From positions 3,981,001-4,045,000 of the forward strand of contig NZ_JAUOEO010000001.1 of NCBI RefSeq assembly GCF_030540825.1: a stretch of 64,000 bases of DNA. Direction: 5' to 3'. This document shows positions 53,500 through 62,487 of this stretch, piece after piece. Each line of letters begins with the position of its first letter. Within the stretch, counting starts at the first letter, position 1. This DNA is from Flavivirga spongiicola (GTDB lineage: Bacteria; Bacteroidota; Bacteroidia; Flavobacteriales; Flavobacteriaceae). The notes under the pieces were generated by a model. It saw only the letters and a program-made list of their open reading frames with translations. It was not told the DNA's origin and searched no databases. The position numbers and the translations under genes are program-made.

Positions 53500-53529
53500 A
53501 GCGTATCCTTAATAAATTTTAATTTGATA

Positions 53530-53560
53530 TTGTGTAACAAATAGCTTTGCATTATCTTTG
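53530..53560 (+). promoter_or_regulatory. Bacteroidetes-type promoter for the 58-residue membrane protein
   Basis: TTG (53530-53532), 20 bp, and TATCTTTG (53553-53560) match the consensus TTG-N19-21-TAnnTTTG. The ATG of the small gene is 33 bp downstream. Confidence 0.75.
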
Positions 53561-53592
53561 CATAAGATTTTTTAAAAGACACACTTACAATT

Positions 53593-53769
53593 ATGTTTGA
53601 TTTTGATCAATATTTAGGATTTTTAGCTTTTTTAACCATACTAACTATAGGATTTTGGTTAATGATATTCTTATTAACTTTTGTTATTCCTTATTGGATA
53701 GGAGGTTCTTTAATTGAAAGATTAAAAGAAATTAGAGAAGAGAAAAAAGCAAAACGTCAAAATTCATAA
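53593..53769 (+). CDS. Small single-span membrane protein (58 aa)
   Basis: ATG 53593 to TAA 53767-53769. It reads MFDFDQYLGFLAFLTILTIG, then a continuous hydrophobic stretch to VIPYWIGGSL and a basic tail RLKEIREEKKAKRQNS. It has its own consensus promoter and its own strong terminator, which argues that it is a real gene despite its size. Two helices or one long helix is possible. Function unknown. Confidence 0.7.
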   Translation: MFDFDQYLGFLAFLTILTIGFWLMIFLLTFVIPYWIGGSLIERLKEIREEKKAKRQNS

Positions 53770-53793
53770 CATTATTTGATAATCTATATGAAT

Positions 53794-53827
53794 AAAAAAA
53801 GGAAGCTAAATTAGCTTCCTTTTTTTA
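53794..53827 (+). terminator. Rho-independent terminator of the 58-residue protein gene
   Basis: AAAAAAAGGAAGCTAA pairs with TTAGCTTCC and the following T-run (53794-53826) over a short loop. It is a strong stem ending in eight T. Confidence 0.88.
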
Positions 53828-53835
53828 TGCTTTGT

Positions 53836-53884
53836 TGTCATTCATTCTGAGGAGTGCCTAAGCGCGACGTGAGAATCTGCCTGT
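53836..53884. repeat. Partial TGTCATT-type intergenic repeat
   Basis: TGTCATTCATTCTGAGGAGT (from 53836) through GAATCTGCCTG is a half-element related to those at 15.4 and 34.25 kb. It lies between the convergent small gene and TonB receptor gene. Confidence 0.5.
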
Positions 53885-53937
53885 CCATTTTATTGATTTT
53901 GATTTGAGTTGGTAATACCACATGAGAAATGGTATTA

Positions 53938-56379
53938 TTACATTTCTACACCACCGTTACCATCAAAACCACCATTGCGTTCTTGTTTTTTCTGTTGGTT
54001 AAACCTATAAGTAAAAGATAAGTTATATGTACGGCCTCCTCTAAATTGAATCTCTTGATCTGCAGTGAACGTTTCTGCTGTAATATGATTTTTGAAAATA
54101 TTGCTATTGAATAAATCTCGAATATTAAACGCTACAGAAGCTTTTTCTTTAAATAGGTCTTTACTAAATGCCAGGTTAGTAGTTAGCCTACCTTTTCTAT
54201 TATTTTGTGCATCTTCACTCGGACCTCTATAATTTATATTAGTTTGCCAGTCTACTTTATAAGGCAGTGTTAATTTGTTGGTTAATCTGGCTGACCAAGT
54301 TAAATTGTTTGCTTCTAAATTAACGCCATTAAAGCTACCATCCCTTTCAAATTTAAAAATGTTAAAATCGGTGTTAATACGCCATTTTCTAGATGGACTA
54401 TAATTCAAATTAAATTCAAAACCATAACGGTTATCGGTTGCTAAATTTACAGGCCCCCTTTCAATAACTGGAAATTCTTCACCTTCTATAATAACAGTTT
54501 CACCAGTTCTTCTACTCACAAAGGTCATCACATTTGTAGAATAAGCATAGTATAAGGCTGAGCTCAATGTAAATTTATTAAACTTATTTAAATACCCCAA
54601 TTCAAACCTATCGGTGTATGTCGGGTCTAAATCTGGATTACCTTGAAATACATTAGTTATACTCGATCTAGAAGGAAAAGGATTTAACATAAAACCTCTG
54701 GGTCTTCTTAATCTTCGGTTATAACCTATGGTAACGCTTTCATCGTCGCTTATTTCATAATTTAGATTAACAGTAGGGAATAAGCCAGTAAGGTTTTTTC
54801 TTTTAAAGTCACCAGAGGTAGGTTGATCTATGGTTGTTTTCGTATTTTCAAGACGTAACCCTAGTAGATATGAAAATTTATCTATTTTGCTACCAAACTG
54901 AACATACGCAGCGGTTAAATATTGTTTGAAATTAAAAATATTGGTAAGATTTTTATTTGCTTCAAACTCATTGGTGTTTACATTTAATGTATCTACTCTA
55001 AAATCAGTTGAATTGTTACTAAAATCGCCACGGTATCCTATTTCAAATTGACTCTTTTCACCAATAGGTAAAACGTAATCACTTTGTAATAATATTTGTG
55101 TTTGATCTTCAAAATTAGCGACCATTTCGGTCTCTATACCATTAAGGTTTATTATCGAATTTTTGTCATTATTGGTGTTTTCATATTGAAAATCGAAGGT
55201 TAATTTATGATCACTATCCTTAAAATTTTTCATGAAATTGGCAGCATACTGTATCGTTTCGTTATCTCCTATTTCTGGATTTAACCTGAGACTTCTAGTA
55301 GTCGTACCTGTATTTTTATCTAATTGTATGAGGTTATTAACAGAACGATCATCATTATTGTTATTACTATATACTACAGATGTAGTTAATGAAGCTGAAT
55401 CATTTATATACCATTCTAATCCCGTATTGGTATTTATGCCTTTTTGTATATCTGTCCAGTTTCTTTTTTCATCTAAATCAGGCGTGTTTATATCATTATA
55501 TTTAACATTGTTGTACCAGTGACCTATGCGTTCATTATATCTATATGTGGTCGTGCTAAAAAAATTGATATCTCCAGTTCTGTAGTTTATATTTCCTGAA
55601 AGACCAGCTGCATCTGGATGTCCGACATTAGCTGTTACAGAACCATTAAGTCCTTGTAATTTACTGCGACGTAAAATAATATTTAAGATACCCGCAGTTC
55701 CTTCAGCTTCATATCTGGCAGAAGGAGATGTTATAACTTCTACTTTTTGAATAGATTCAGCAGGGAGTTGCCTTAGTGCATCAGTTGAGCTTAAGCCAAC
55801 CAAGCCTGAAGGCTTACCGTTTATAAGGATACGAACATTGTCATTTCCTCTTAGCGCTACATTGCCTTCTCCGTCTACAGAAACTGATGGTACATTATCC
55901 AAAACATCACTAACGGAGCCACCACTAACGGTAAGGTCTTTTCCAACATTGTATATTTTCTTATCGAGTTTTATTTCAACAGTAGTGCGTTCAGCTATTA
56001 TTTCAACTTCATCAAGCGATTCTAGATCAATTTCTAAAGAAAAGACTCCGAGGTTTATATTGGATGTGATTTTTTTGTTTAGAATTGTTTGTGTTATAAA
56101 CGAAATATATTCAATTGAAATATCGTAGGTACCTTTAGGAACGGGAATACTAAACGCTCCATTAATATCAGTAATACCGCCAGCTACAATTCTGTTTTTA
56201 CGTTTATTAAAAAATGAAATTGTCGCATATTCAAGAGGGTCTTTAGTCTCTTTATCGAGTACTTTACCAGTTATTATAACATCCTTTTGTATTATTGATT
56301 CCGTATTGTTTTTTGGTTGCGCATAAGTCGCGAGGATGCTCAGCAAAAACATCAGACTAGTTGAAATAAATTTGTTCAT
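53938..56379 (-). CDS. TonB-dependent receptor-like outer membrane protein (beta-barrel family 3 type)
   Basis: 813 residues. Signal peptide 1-20 (ending ATYAQ). The carboxypeptidase-regulatory-like domain (about 32-115, ITGKVLDKETKDPLEYATISFF) precedes a plug (about 130-225) with GNVALRGNDNVRILINGKPSG and KVEVITSPSARYEAEGTAGILNIIL. The barrel ends YNLSFTYRFNQQKKQERN plus a Gly/Asn-rich tail. The IDLESLDEVEI and YNVGKDL features place it with the common Flavobacteria outer-membrane barrels (sometimes called OMP_b-brl_3). Ligand unknown; no lipoprotein partner is adjacent. Confidence 0.88.
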   Translation of the reverse strand: MNKFISTSLMFLLSILATYAQPKNNTESIIQKDVIITGKVLDKETKDPLEYATISFFNKRKNRIVAGGITDINGAFSIPVPKGTYDISIEYISFITQTILNKKITSNINLGVFSLEIDLESLDEVEIIAERTTVEIKLDKKIYNVGKDLTVSGGSVSDVLDNVPSVSVDGEGNVALRGNDNVRILINGKPSGLVGLSSTDALRQLPAESIQKVEVITSPSARYEAEGTAGILNIILRRSKLQGLNGSVTANVGHPDAAGLSGNINYRTGDINFFSTTTYRYNERIGHWYNNVKYNDINTPDLDEKRNWTDIQKGINTNTGLEWYINDSASLTTSVVYSNNNNDDRSVNNLIQLDKNTGTTTRSLRLNPEIGDNETIQYAANFMKNFKDSDHKLTFDFQYENTNNDKNSIINLNGIETEMVANFEDQTQILLQSDYVLPIGEKSQFEIGYRGDFSNNSTDFRVDTLNVNTNEFEANKNLTNIFNFKQYLTAAYVQFGSKIDKFSYLLGLRLENTKTTIDQPTSGDFKRKNLTGLFPTVNLNYEISDDESVTIGYNRRLRRPRGFMLNPFPSRSSITNVFQGNPDLDPTYTDRFELGYLNKFNKFTLSSALYYAYSTNVMTFVSRRTGETVIIEGEEFPVIERGPVNLATDNRYGFEFNLNYSPSRKWRINTDFNIFKFERDGSFNGVNLEANNLTWSARLTNKLTLPYKVDWQTNINYRGPSEDAQNNRKGRLTTNLAFSKDLFKEKASVAFNIRDLFNSNIFKNHITAETFTADQEIQFRGGRTYNLSFTYRFNQQKKQERNGGFDGNGGVEM

Positions 56380-56464
56380 TAATTACGTTTACTATTTAAA
56401 CAGTAAAAGTAACTTAAGGTTTAATGAAGGATGGTTAAAATTGTGTTAATATGAACATCAAGTA

Positions 56465-56806
56465 TTAGATAATATCTAGTATTTTTTCGGGAGGTCTACC
56501 AATAATAGCTTTTTTACCATTTATAATAATCGGACGTTCAATTAGTTTAGGGTTTTCAACCATTGCAGTAATGATTTCTTCATCACTTAAATCTTTATTT
56601 TTGAATGTCTCTTTCCAAATGGATTCGTTCTTTCTAACTAATTCTATAGGTTTTATATCTAATAACTTTATTATGGCTTTTAATTCCTTGTTATTAGGAA
56701 CGTCTTCCAAGTATTTAACTATTTCAAATTCTTTACCAGATTTTTCAAGTATCTCTAATCCGCAACGCGATTTACTACAGCGGTTGTTATGGTATATTTT
56801 TATCAT
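56465..56806 (-). CDS. ArsC/Spx-like arsenate reductase family protein
   Basis: 113 residues. The thioredoxin-like fold has Cys10 in NNRCSKSR, the position of the catalytic Cys of glutaredoxin-dependent arsenate reductases, and Cys15 five residues on. The C-terminal MVENPKLIERPIIINGKKAIIGRPPEKIL block is typical. Members may be arsenate reductases or of unknown redox role (YffB-like). There is no arsenic operon nearby, and it is coupled to a HAD gene and prfB. I would not claim arsenate activity. Confidence 0.85.
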   Translation of the reverse strand: MIKIYHNNRCSKSRCGLEILEKSGKEFEIVKYLEDVPNNKELKAIIKLLDIKPIELVRKNESIWKETFKNKDLSDEEIITAMVENPKLIERPIIINGKKAIIGRPPEKILDII

Positions 56807-57423
56807 TATAAGTGAATATTATATTTTTTTAATTGTTGAATAAGTTGTTCAGGAGATTTAAACCGAATGCCATTAATTCCTAAAGCATTAGCTGCTTCAA
56901 TGTTTCTTAAATTGTCATCAATAAAAATCGAATTTTCGGCAGTGATACTAAAACGATCTAGAGTCAGGTTATAAATGGCATCAAAAGGTTTTCTTGTTTT
57001 TTCATCACCAGAGACAATAATACCTTCAAACCAATGTAGAAATTCAAATTTATCTAAAGCGATAGGGAAGGTCTCACCGCTCCAATTGGTTAAAGCAACA
57101 ACTTTATATTTTTTAGACTCTTTAAGTCTTTTAAGAATATTTACAGTACCTGTTATTGCTTCACCTAACATCTCTACCCATCTTCCGTAAAACATTCTTA
57201 TTAGGGTTTCATATTCTGGAAAAAGAGCCACGCGTTCTTCTGTAGCCTTAGCCATAGGGTATCCTGCATCCTGATTTTCGTTCCAATCATTTGTGCAAAT
57301 ATTATCAAAGAACCATTGCATCTTTTCGCGGTCTCCGTTAAATTCATCTAAATAAACATATTCGGGATTCCAATCTATTAAAACCCCTCCAAGGTCGAAA
57401 ATTATAGTATCTATTTTACTCAT
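56806..57423 (-). CDS. HAD-superfamily hydrolase, YihX-like
   Basis: 205 residues. Motif I is FDLGGV with nucleophile Asp10, where the second acid of DxD is replaced by Gly, as in many YihX-like members. Motif II is [10 protein letters not shown] and motifs III/IV are [10 protein letters not shown] and FIDDNLRN. It is likely a sugar-phosphate or nucleotide phosphatase of unknown substrate. Its start overlaps the prfB stop (ATGA), and its stop shares a base with the ArsC start (TAATG), so the three are translated in sequence. Confidence 0.88.
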   Translation of the reverse strand: MSKIDTIIFDLGGVLIDWNPEYVYLDEFNGDREKMQWFFDNICTNDWNENQDAGYPMAKATEERVALFPEYETLIRMFYGRWVEMLGEAITGTVNILKRLKESKKYKVVALTNWSGETFPIALDKFEFLHWFEGIIVSGDEKTRKPFDAIYNLTLDRFSITAENSIFIDDNLRNIEAANALGINGIRFKSPEQLIQQLKKYNIHL

Positions 57424-58530
57424 AATTGATTATCGTCTTCTACTTTTTGCCCCATCATCATTAAATAAGATTTTAAGAACTCGTCTATATTTCCGTCCAT
57501 GACCGCATCAACATTACCAGTTTCATGAGCTGTTCTTACATCTTTTACCAGTTTATATGGATGCATCACATAATTACGAATCTGACTTCCCCATTCAATT
57601 TTCATTTTACCTGCTTCAATATCTTCACGCTGTGCTAATTGCTTTTGAAGCTCGATTTCATATAACTGTGATTTCAACATTTGCAAAGCACGAGACCTGT
57701 TATCGTGTTGTGATCTTGTTTCTGAACATGAGATCTGAATACCGGTTGGTTTATGGGTTAGTTGCACTTTAGTTTCAACCTTATTTACATTTTGACCTCC
57801 AGCGCCGCTAGATCTGGCCGTTGTGATTTCTATATCAGCCGGATTGATATCAATTTCAATAGTATCATCAACTAATGGGTATACATAAACAGAAGCAAAA
57901 CTTGTGTGTCGTTTGGCATTACTATCAAAAGGAGAAATTCTCACCAATCGGTGTACACCGTTTTCACCTTTTAACCAGCCAAAAGAAAAATCGCCTTCAA
58001 TTTCTAAAGTAACCGTTTTTATACCAGCAACGTCTCCTTCTTGAAAGTTAAGTTCTTTTACCTTAAATCCACTTTTTTCTGCGTACATTAAATACATACG
58101 CATTAACATACTGGCCCAATCACAGCTCTCTGTACCACCAGCACCAGCTGTAATTTGTAAAACAGCACTTAAGCTGTCACCTTCTTCAGATAGCATGTTT
58201 TTAAACTCAATATCCTCAAGCAAATTCGCAGATTCATTATATAGACCTTCAACATCTTCTATGGTAGATTCTCCTTCTTTATAAAACTCATAAAGAACTT
58301 CTAAATCTTCAATTAGGGTCTTTATTTTATTATAGTCTTCAACCCATTTTTTCTTAACTCGAAGTGATTTCATAATCACCTCTGCAGCTTTTGGATCATT
58401 CCAGAAGTTGGGGTCGAACGTTTGCTCTTCTTCGTTTTGTATTTCTATAAGTTTAACATCTACGTCAAAGATAGTGCCTTAGTTTGTCAAGGCGGGAGTT
58501 AAGATCTTTAATTTGATCTGAAGTAATCAT
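57420..58530 (-). CDS. prfB: Peptide chain release factor 2, made by programmed +1 frameshift
   Basis: The gene starts at ATG 58530 ([21 protein letters not shown]) and meets an in-frame TGA at codon 22. Shifting +1 at CTT-TGA-C continues [24 protein letters not shown] and the rest, ending at 57420, for 369 residues in all. That is the normal RF2 length; the part after an internal ATG at 58379 alone would lack the N-terminus. The SPF codon-recognition motif ([15 protein letters not shown]) and the GGQ motif ([16 protein letters not shown]) are intact. It recognises UAA and UGA and is autoregulated by the frameshift. It is the first gene of an operon with the HAD and ArsC genes. Confidence 0.95.
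58464..58470 (-). promoter_or_regulatory. Programmed +1 frameshift site in prfB
   Basis: Minus-strand CTTTGAC: CTT codon at 58470-58468, the slippery T at 58467, and frame 2 resuming with GAC at 58466-58464. The upstream AGGCACTAT resembles the internal Shine-Dalgarno-like AGGGGGTAT of E. coli prfB. Low RF2 favours the shift, giving autoregulation. Confidence 0.93.
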
Positions 58531-58732
58531 AAGTTATTTTATTTTGAACAAAAATAGAATTTAATACTTTAAAAGATATCATATCGCCAAAAAAACATCA
58601 TAATTATTAATACTTCATTATCCTAATCAACTGATAAATAGTGCTTTTCAAAGATTTTTTTTTAAGGTAAGATTTTATTGACTTATATTTTAACTGCTAT
58701 TATTAACCAAACTGCATAACCCTGAATATTGT

Positions 58733-60040
58733 ATGATTTTTTTTGAAACACTTAGAAATAGGGTGTTTTGGAGTATGGATTTCCTTAAAGGTGGAAAGAT
58801 GCTAAGACACTTTAAAGAAATCAAATACATCTATGAGAATTATCATTCAGATAAATCTAATACTTTAAGGAAGCAAAATCTTGATGACTTACTTAGTCAT
58901 GCGATTTCTACGACGCCATTTTATAAATCTTATAAAAATTATAAATCTTTACAAGACTTTCCTGTTATTGATAAATCTTTGATAAAAGATAACTTTGAAA
59001 AGTTTAAATCTGAATCGTATTTATTAGAGAAAAGTTTTAAAGTAGCCTCAAGCGGTTCTACAGGGACACCATTTGTCTTATACCAGGATATTGAAAAGCG
59101 AAGACGAAATATTGCTGACACTATATTCTTTGCAAAACTGAGTGGCTATAATCTTGGCCAGAAATTAGTTTTTATGCGGGTATGGACAGATCAAAATAGA
59201 AAAGGACGACTTTCATCATGGGCTCAAAATATTAAGATGCAAAATGTATCGAATTTGAAGGATGATAAAATATCAGAATTTATTAACTGGTTAGTAAATG
59301 ATAAAAGTAAAAAGGGGATTTTGTCTTATGCCTCTACTTTAGAAGCGATATGTAAATATTTAGACAAAACTAAATCTAAACCATTAAACTGTAATTTGAG
59401 TTCTATTATTTCAAACTCAGAAGGCTTAAATGAATACACAAAAGAATCGATAGAAAAGTATTTTAAAATACCTGTGGTTTCAAGGTATTCAAATGCAGAA
59501 AACGGCATTTTTGCCCAGCAAAATTTAATTGAAAGATATGCCTTCGATGTTAATTGGGGAAGTTATTTTTTTGAGATTTTAAAATTTGATGAAGATGTTG
59601 CTGTTAAGGCAGGTGATGTTGGAAGGATTGTAATTACTGACTTATTTAATTACTGTATGCCTATTATAAGGTATGACACAGGGGACATAGGGAGTATTGA
59701 TATTAACCATAAAGGAATCCCAGTTTTTAAGCAGGTTGAAGGTCGAAGGCAAGATATTGTATACAATACTAACGGAGATTTAATCTCTTCATTTGTTATT
59801 GGTGGTATAATGAAAAAGTATAACTCTTTAAAACAGTTTCAATTTATTCAGGAGACTAAAAAAGACTATTTATTTAAGTTAAATACCGAAAAGAAGTTTA
59901 GTTACGAAAATAGGTTAATTGAAGAATTTAAAGAAGTTATGGGAAGTGATAGTAGTATAAAAATTGAGTACATCGACGAGATACCGCCCTTAGCGTCTGG
60001 TAAGCAACGACAGGTTGTAAATAATTATAATAAAGATTAG
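58733..60040 (+). CDS. CapK/PaaK-type adenylate-forming enzyme of the phosphonate cluster
   Basis: 435 residues; ATG 58733 gives a plausible start, with ATG 58772 or 58799 as alternatives. The ATP-binding loop SSGSTGTP lies at 106-113 and the adenylate motif RYDTGDIG at 313-320, with PPLASGKQRQVV near the end. There is no membrane segment. CapK-like relatives of phenylacetate-CoA ligase occur in capsule and surface-glycan clusters and are thought to activate an acyl or amino acid group. It is 7 bp before PEP mutase, so it belongs to that operon. Its substrate is unknown. Confidence 0.8.
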   Translation: MIFFETLRNRVFWSMDFLKGGKMLRHFKEIKYIYENYHSDKSNTLRKQNLDDLLSHAISTTPFYKSYKNYKSLQDFPVIDKSLIKDNFEKFKSESYLLEKSFKVASSGSTGTPFVLYQDIEKRRRNIADTIFFAKLSGYNLGQKLVFMRVWTDQNRKGRLSSWAQNIKMQNVSNLKDDKISEFINWLVNDKSKKGILSYASTLEAICKYLDKTKSKPLNCNLSSIISNSEGLNEYTKESIEKYFKIPVVSRYSNAENGIFAQQNLIERYAFDVNWGSYFFEILKFDEDVAVKAGDVGRIVITDLFNYCMPIIRYDTGDIGSIDINHKGIPVFKQVEGRRQDIVYNTNGDLISSFVIGGIMKKYNSLKQFQFIQETKKDYLFKLNTEKKFSYENRLIEEFKEVMGSDSSIKIEYIDEIPPLASGKQRQVVNNYNKD

Positions 60041-60047
60041 TAAGGAC

Positions 60048-61346
60048 ATGAAAACTATATACCTAGGGATGACGGCAGATGCTATTCATCCAGGAATTAT
60101 CAATATTATTAATGAAGGAGCTAAACATGGAAAAGTTCTTGTCGGTTTATTAACAGATAAGGCCATTGCTAATCATAAGCCGCTTCCAATCTTAGATTAT
60201 AATCAAAGATTAAAAGTCATATCAAATATAAAAGGGGTTTATAAAGTTGTGCCTCAAAATGAATGGAGTTATTTACCAAATTTGAAGACATATAAACCTG
60301 ATGCGATTATTCATGGCGATGATTGGAAAAGTGGCTCATTATTTGAAATTAGAAAAAATGTGATTGAATATATGGCTAGTGTTGACGGGGAGGTTATTGA
60401 GATACCCTATACTTTAGGAGTTAATTCTTCAATGATAATTGAAAATAATAGAACCATAGGGACAACACCAGAAATTCGATTAAAATCGTTAAGGCGCTTA
60501 ATTAATGCTAAACCCCTTGTTAGAATATTGGAGTCACATAATGGACTAACAGGATTAATTATAGAGAACCTTTCCATTGAAAAAAACGACCATATTTTGG
60601 AGTTTGATGGTATGTGGTCGAGCAGTTTAACAGATTCTACGTCTAAAGGGAAACCTGATATAGAGACCGTTGATACAACAAAACGTTTAAGCTCTTTGGT
60701 TGATATTTTGGAGTGTACAACAAAACCAGTTATATATGATGCCGATACCGGAGGGAAATTAGAGCATTTCCCATATACCGTAAGAACATTGGAGAGAAAC
60801 GGGGTATCTGCAGTTATTATAGAGGATAAAACAGGTTTGAAAAAGAATTCTTTGTTTGGAACCTCAGTGCTCCAAAAGCAGGAGAGCATAGAAGGTTTCT
60901 GTAAAAAAATAAAGGCGGGAAAAGCAGGGCAGGTTACTAAAGATTTTATGATTATTTCAAGAATTGAGAGCTTTATTCTTGGCAAAACAGTTGAAGATGC
61001 TTTAGAGCGTGCACACGCTTATATTCTAGCTGGAGCGAATGGTATAATGATCCATAGTAAACATACGACTGGGGATGACATATTCGATTTTGTAAGACAA
61101 TTTAGACTAAAGGATAAAGTCACTCCTATAGTCGTGGTACCATCAACTTATAATCATGTTACAGAGCAGGAATTTATAGAATTGGGAGTAAATATTGTTA
61201 TTTATGCCAATCATATGCTTAGAGCTGCTTATCCGTCTATGGTCAAAGTGGCAACTATGATATTGGAAGATCAAAATTCTGTAAGAGCATCAGAACAGTG
61301 CATGTCTATAAAAAGTATTTTAGAATTAATTCCAGGTACAAAATAG
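60048..61346 (+). CDS. Phosphoenolpyruvate mutase with N-terminal nucleotidyltransferase-like domain
   Basis: 432 residues. The N-terminal 135 residues form a cytidylyltransferase-like Rossmann domain with HPGI at 14-17 in place of HxGH, so catalysis is doubtful; DAIIHGDDW follows near 85. The C-terminal PEP mutase domain has the metal site YDADTGGK (Asp231/Asp233) and EDKTGLKKNS at 259-268. This is an exact EDKxxxxxNS signature separating PEP mutase from isocitrate-lyase relatives. It converts PEP to phosphonopyruvate, the entry to C-P compounds. N-terminal NTP-transferase-type domains on PepM are known in bacterial phosphonate clusters. Symbols such as aepX or pepM are used for homologues. 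Confidence 0.92.
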   Translation: MKTIYLGMTADAIHPGIINIINEGAKHGKVLVGLLTDKAIANHKPLPILDYNQRLKVISNIKGVYKVVPQNEWSYLPNLKTYKPDAIIHGDDWKSGSLFEIRKNVIEYMASVDGEVIEIPYTLGVNSSMIIENNRTIGTTPEIRLKSLRRLINAKPLVRILESHNGLTGLIIENLSIEKNDHILEFDGMWSSSLTDSTSKGKPDIETVDTTKRLSSLVDILECTTKPVIYDADTGGKLEHFPYTVRTLERNGVSAVIIEDKTGLKKNSLFGTSVLQKQESIEGFCKKIKAGKAGQVTKDFMIISRIESFILGKTVEDALERAHAYILAGANGIMIHSKHTTGDDIFDFVRQFRLKDKVTPIVVVPSTYNHVTEQEFIELGVNIVIYANHMLRAAYPSMVKVATMILEDQNSVRASEQCMSIKSILELIPGTK

Positions 61347-61347
61347 G

Positions 61348-62487
61348 ATGATATCGGTAAAAACATATTTTGATGTATTTAAGAATAATGACGTAAACTT
61401 TTTTACAGGTGTTCCCGATTCACTGTTAAAAAACTTTGTGTCTTATGTTTCAGATAATTTAAAAGAAAGTGACCATGTTATTACGGCTAATGAAGGGGCT
61501 TCAATTGCTTTAGCATCTGGATATCATTTAGCAACGAATAAGGTGCCTGTCATATATATGCAAAATTCTGGTTTAGGAAATGCGGTAAATCCATTACTAT
61601 CGTTAGCAAATGAAAATGTATATAGTATACCATTATTATTGTTAATTGGTTGGCGAGGAGAACCAAATGTAAAAGATGAGCCACAGCACTTCATGCAAGG
61701 ACAAACAACATTGAGTATGCTTGATGTTATGGAGATTCCATATATAATTATTGATGACGATGAAACGACATCAATTACAAAAACAAAGGATATTATCAAT
61801 CAAACAAAACGTTTGGGAAAACCACATGCTATAGTCGTAAAAAAGGGAGTATTTAGTTCATATAAATTACAATCGGGGACGCAATCGGATTTAGAGATGT
61901 CTAGAGAAACAGCCATGAAGATTGTTACAGATTTTTTGTCTGAAAAAGATATTGTCGTTTCTACAACGGGAAAATTATCCAGAGAACTATTTGAATATAG
62001 GGTTGAAAAAAAGCAGACGCATAGTAAAGATTTTCTAACAGTTGGCTCTATGGGGCATGCATCAATGATTGCATTAGGAATCGCCAAAGAAAAGAAAAAA
62101 AGAAAGGTATATTGTTTTGATGGTGATGGAGCCGTATTGATGCATACAGGTAGTCTGAGTAGCATTGGAAGTTCCGGACTAAAAAACTACAGACATATTG
62201 TCTTTAATAATGGAGCTCATGAATCGGTTGGAGGGCAAAGCACTTTAGGTTTTAGCATAGATATGCCACAAATAGCGAATTCTTGTGGTTATACAAAAAT
62301 ATATAGTGTGAGTAAAACAAAAGAATTAAAAGATGTATTAGTAGATTTTAACTCTCACCAAGGCGTTGCTTTTTTGGAAATTAAGGTTAGAATTGATTCA
62401 AGAAGTAACCTGGGAAGACCAACTACAACACCAATAGAAAATAAAAAGAGCCTCATGAAGAATATTTTAACCAATGATAAAAAATAA
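61348..62487 (+). CDS. Phosphonopyruvate decarboxylase
   Basis: 379 residues, usual length. This thiamine-diphosphate enzyme has Glu49 in ITANEGAS for cofactor activation and the ThDP/Mg motif GDGAVLMHTGSLSSIG starting with Gly259, followed by FNNGAHESVGGQ. The N-terminal FFTGVPDSLLKNF is diagnostic of this family. It decarboxylates phosphonopyruvate to phosphonoacetaldehyde, pulling the unfavourable mutase step forward. The gene starts 1 bp after the mutase stop and overlaps the aminotransferase gene by 14 bp, so coupled translation is expected. Confidence 0.93.
   Translation: MISVKTYFDVFKNNDVNFFTGVPDSLLKNFVSYVSDNLKESDHVITANEGASIALASGYHLATNKVPVIYMQNSGLGNAVNPLLSLANENVYSIPLLLLIGWRGEPNVKDEPQHFMQGQTTLSMLDVMEIPYIIIDDDETTSITKTKDIINQTKRLGKPHAIVVKKGVFSSYKLQSGTQSDLEMSRETAMKIVTDFLSEKDIVVSTTGKLSRELFEYRVEKKQTHSKDFLTVGSMGHASMIALGIAKEKKKRKVYCFDGDGAVLMHTGSLSSIGSSGLKNYRHIVFNNGAHESVGGQSTLGFSIDMPQIANSCGYTKIYSVSKTKELKDVLVDFNSHQGVAFLEIKVRIDSRSNLGRPTTTPIENKKSLMKNILTNDKK

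Noticed and set aside
56465..56806. Arsenic-resistance function for the ArsC-like gene
   Set aside because: No arsenic operon genes are adjacent, and the gene is coupled to prfB and a HAD gene; only family membership is supported.
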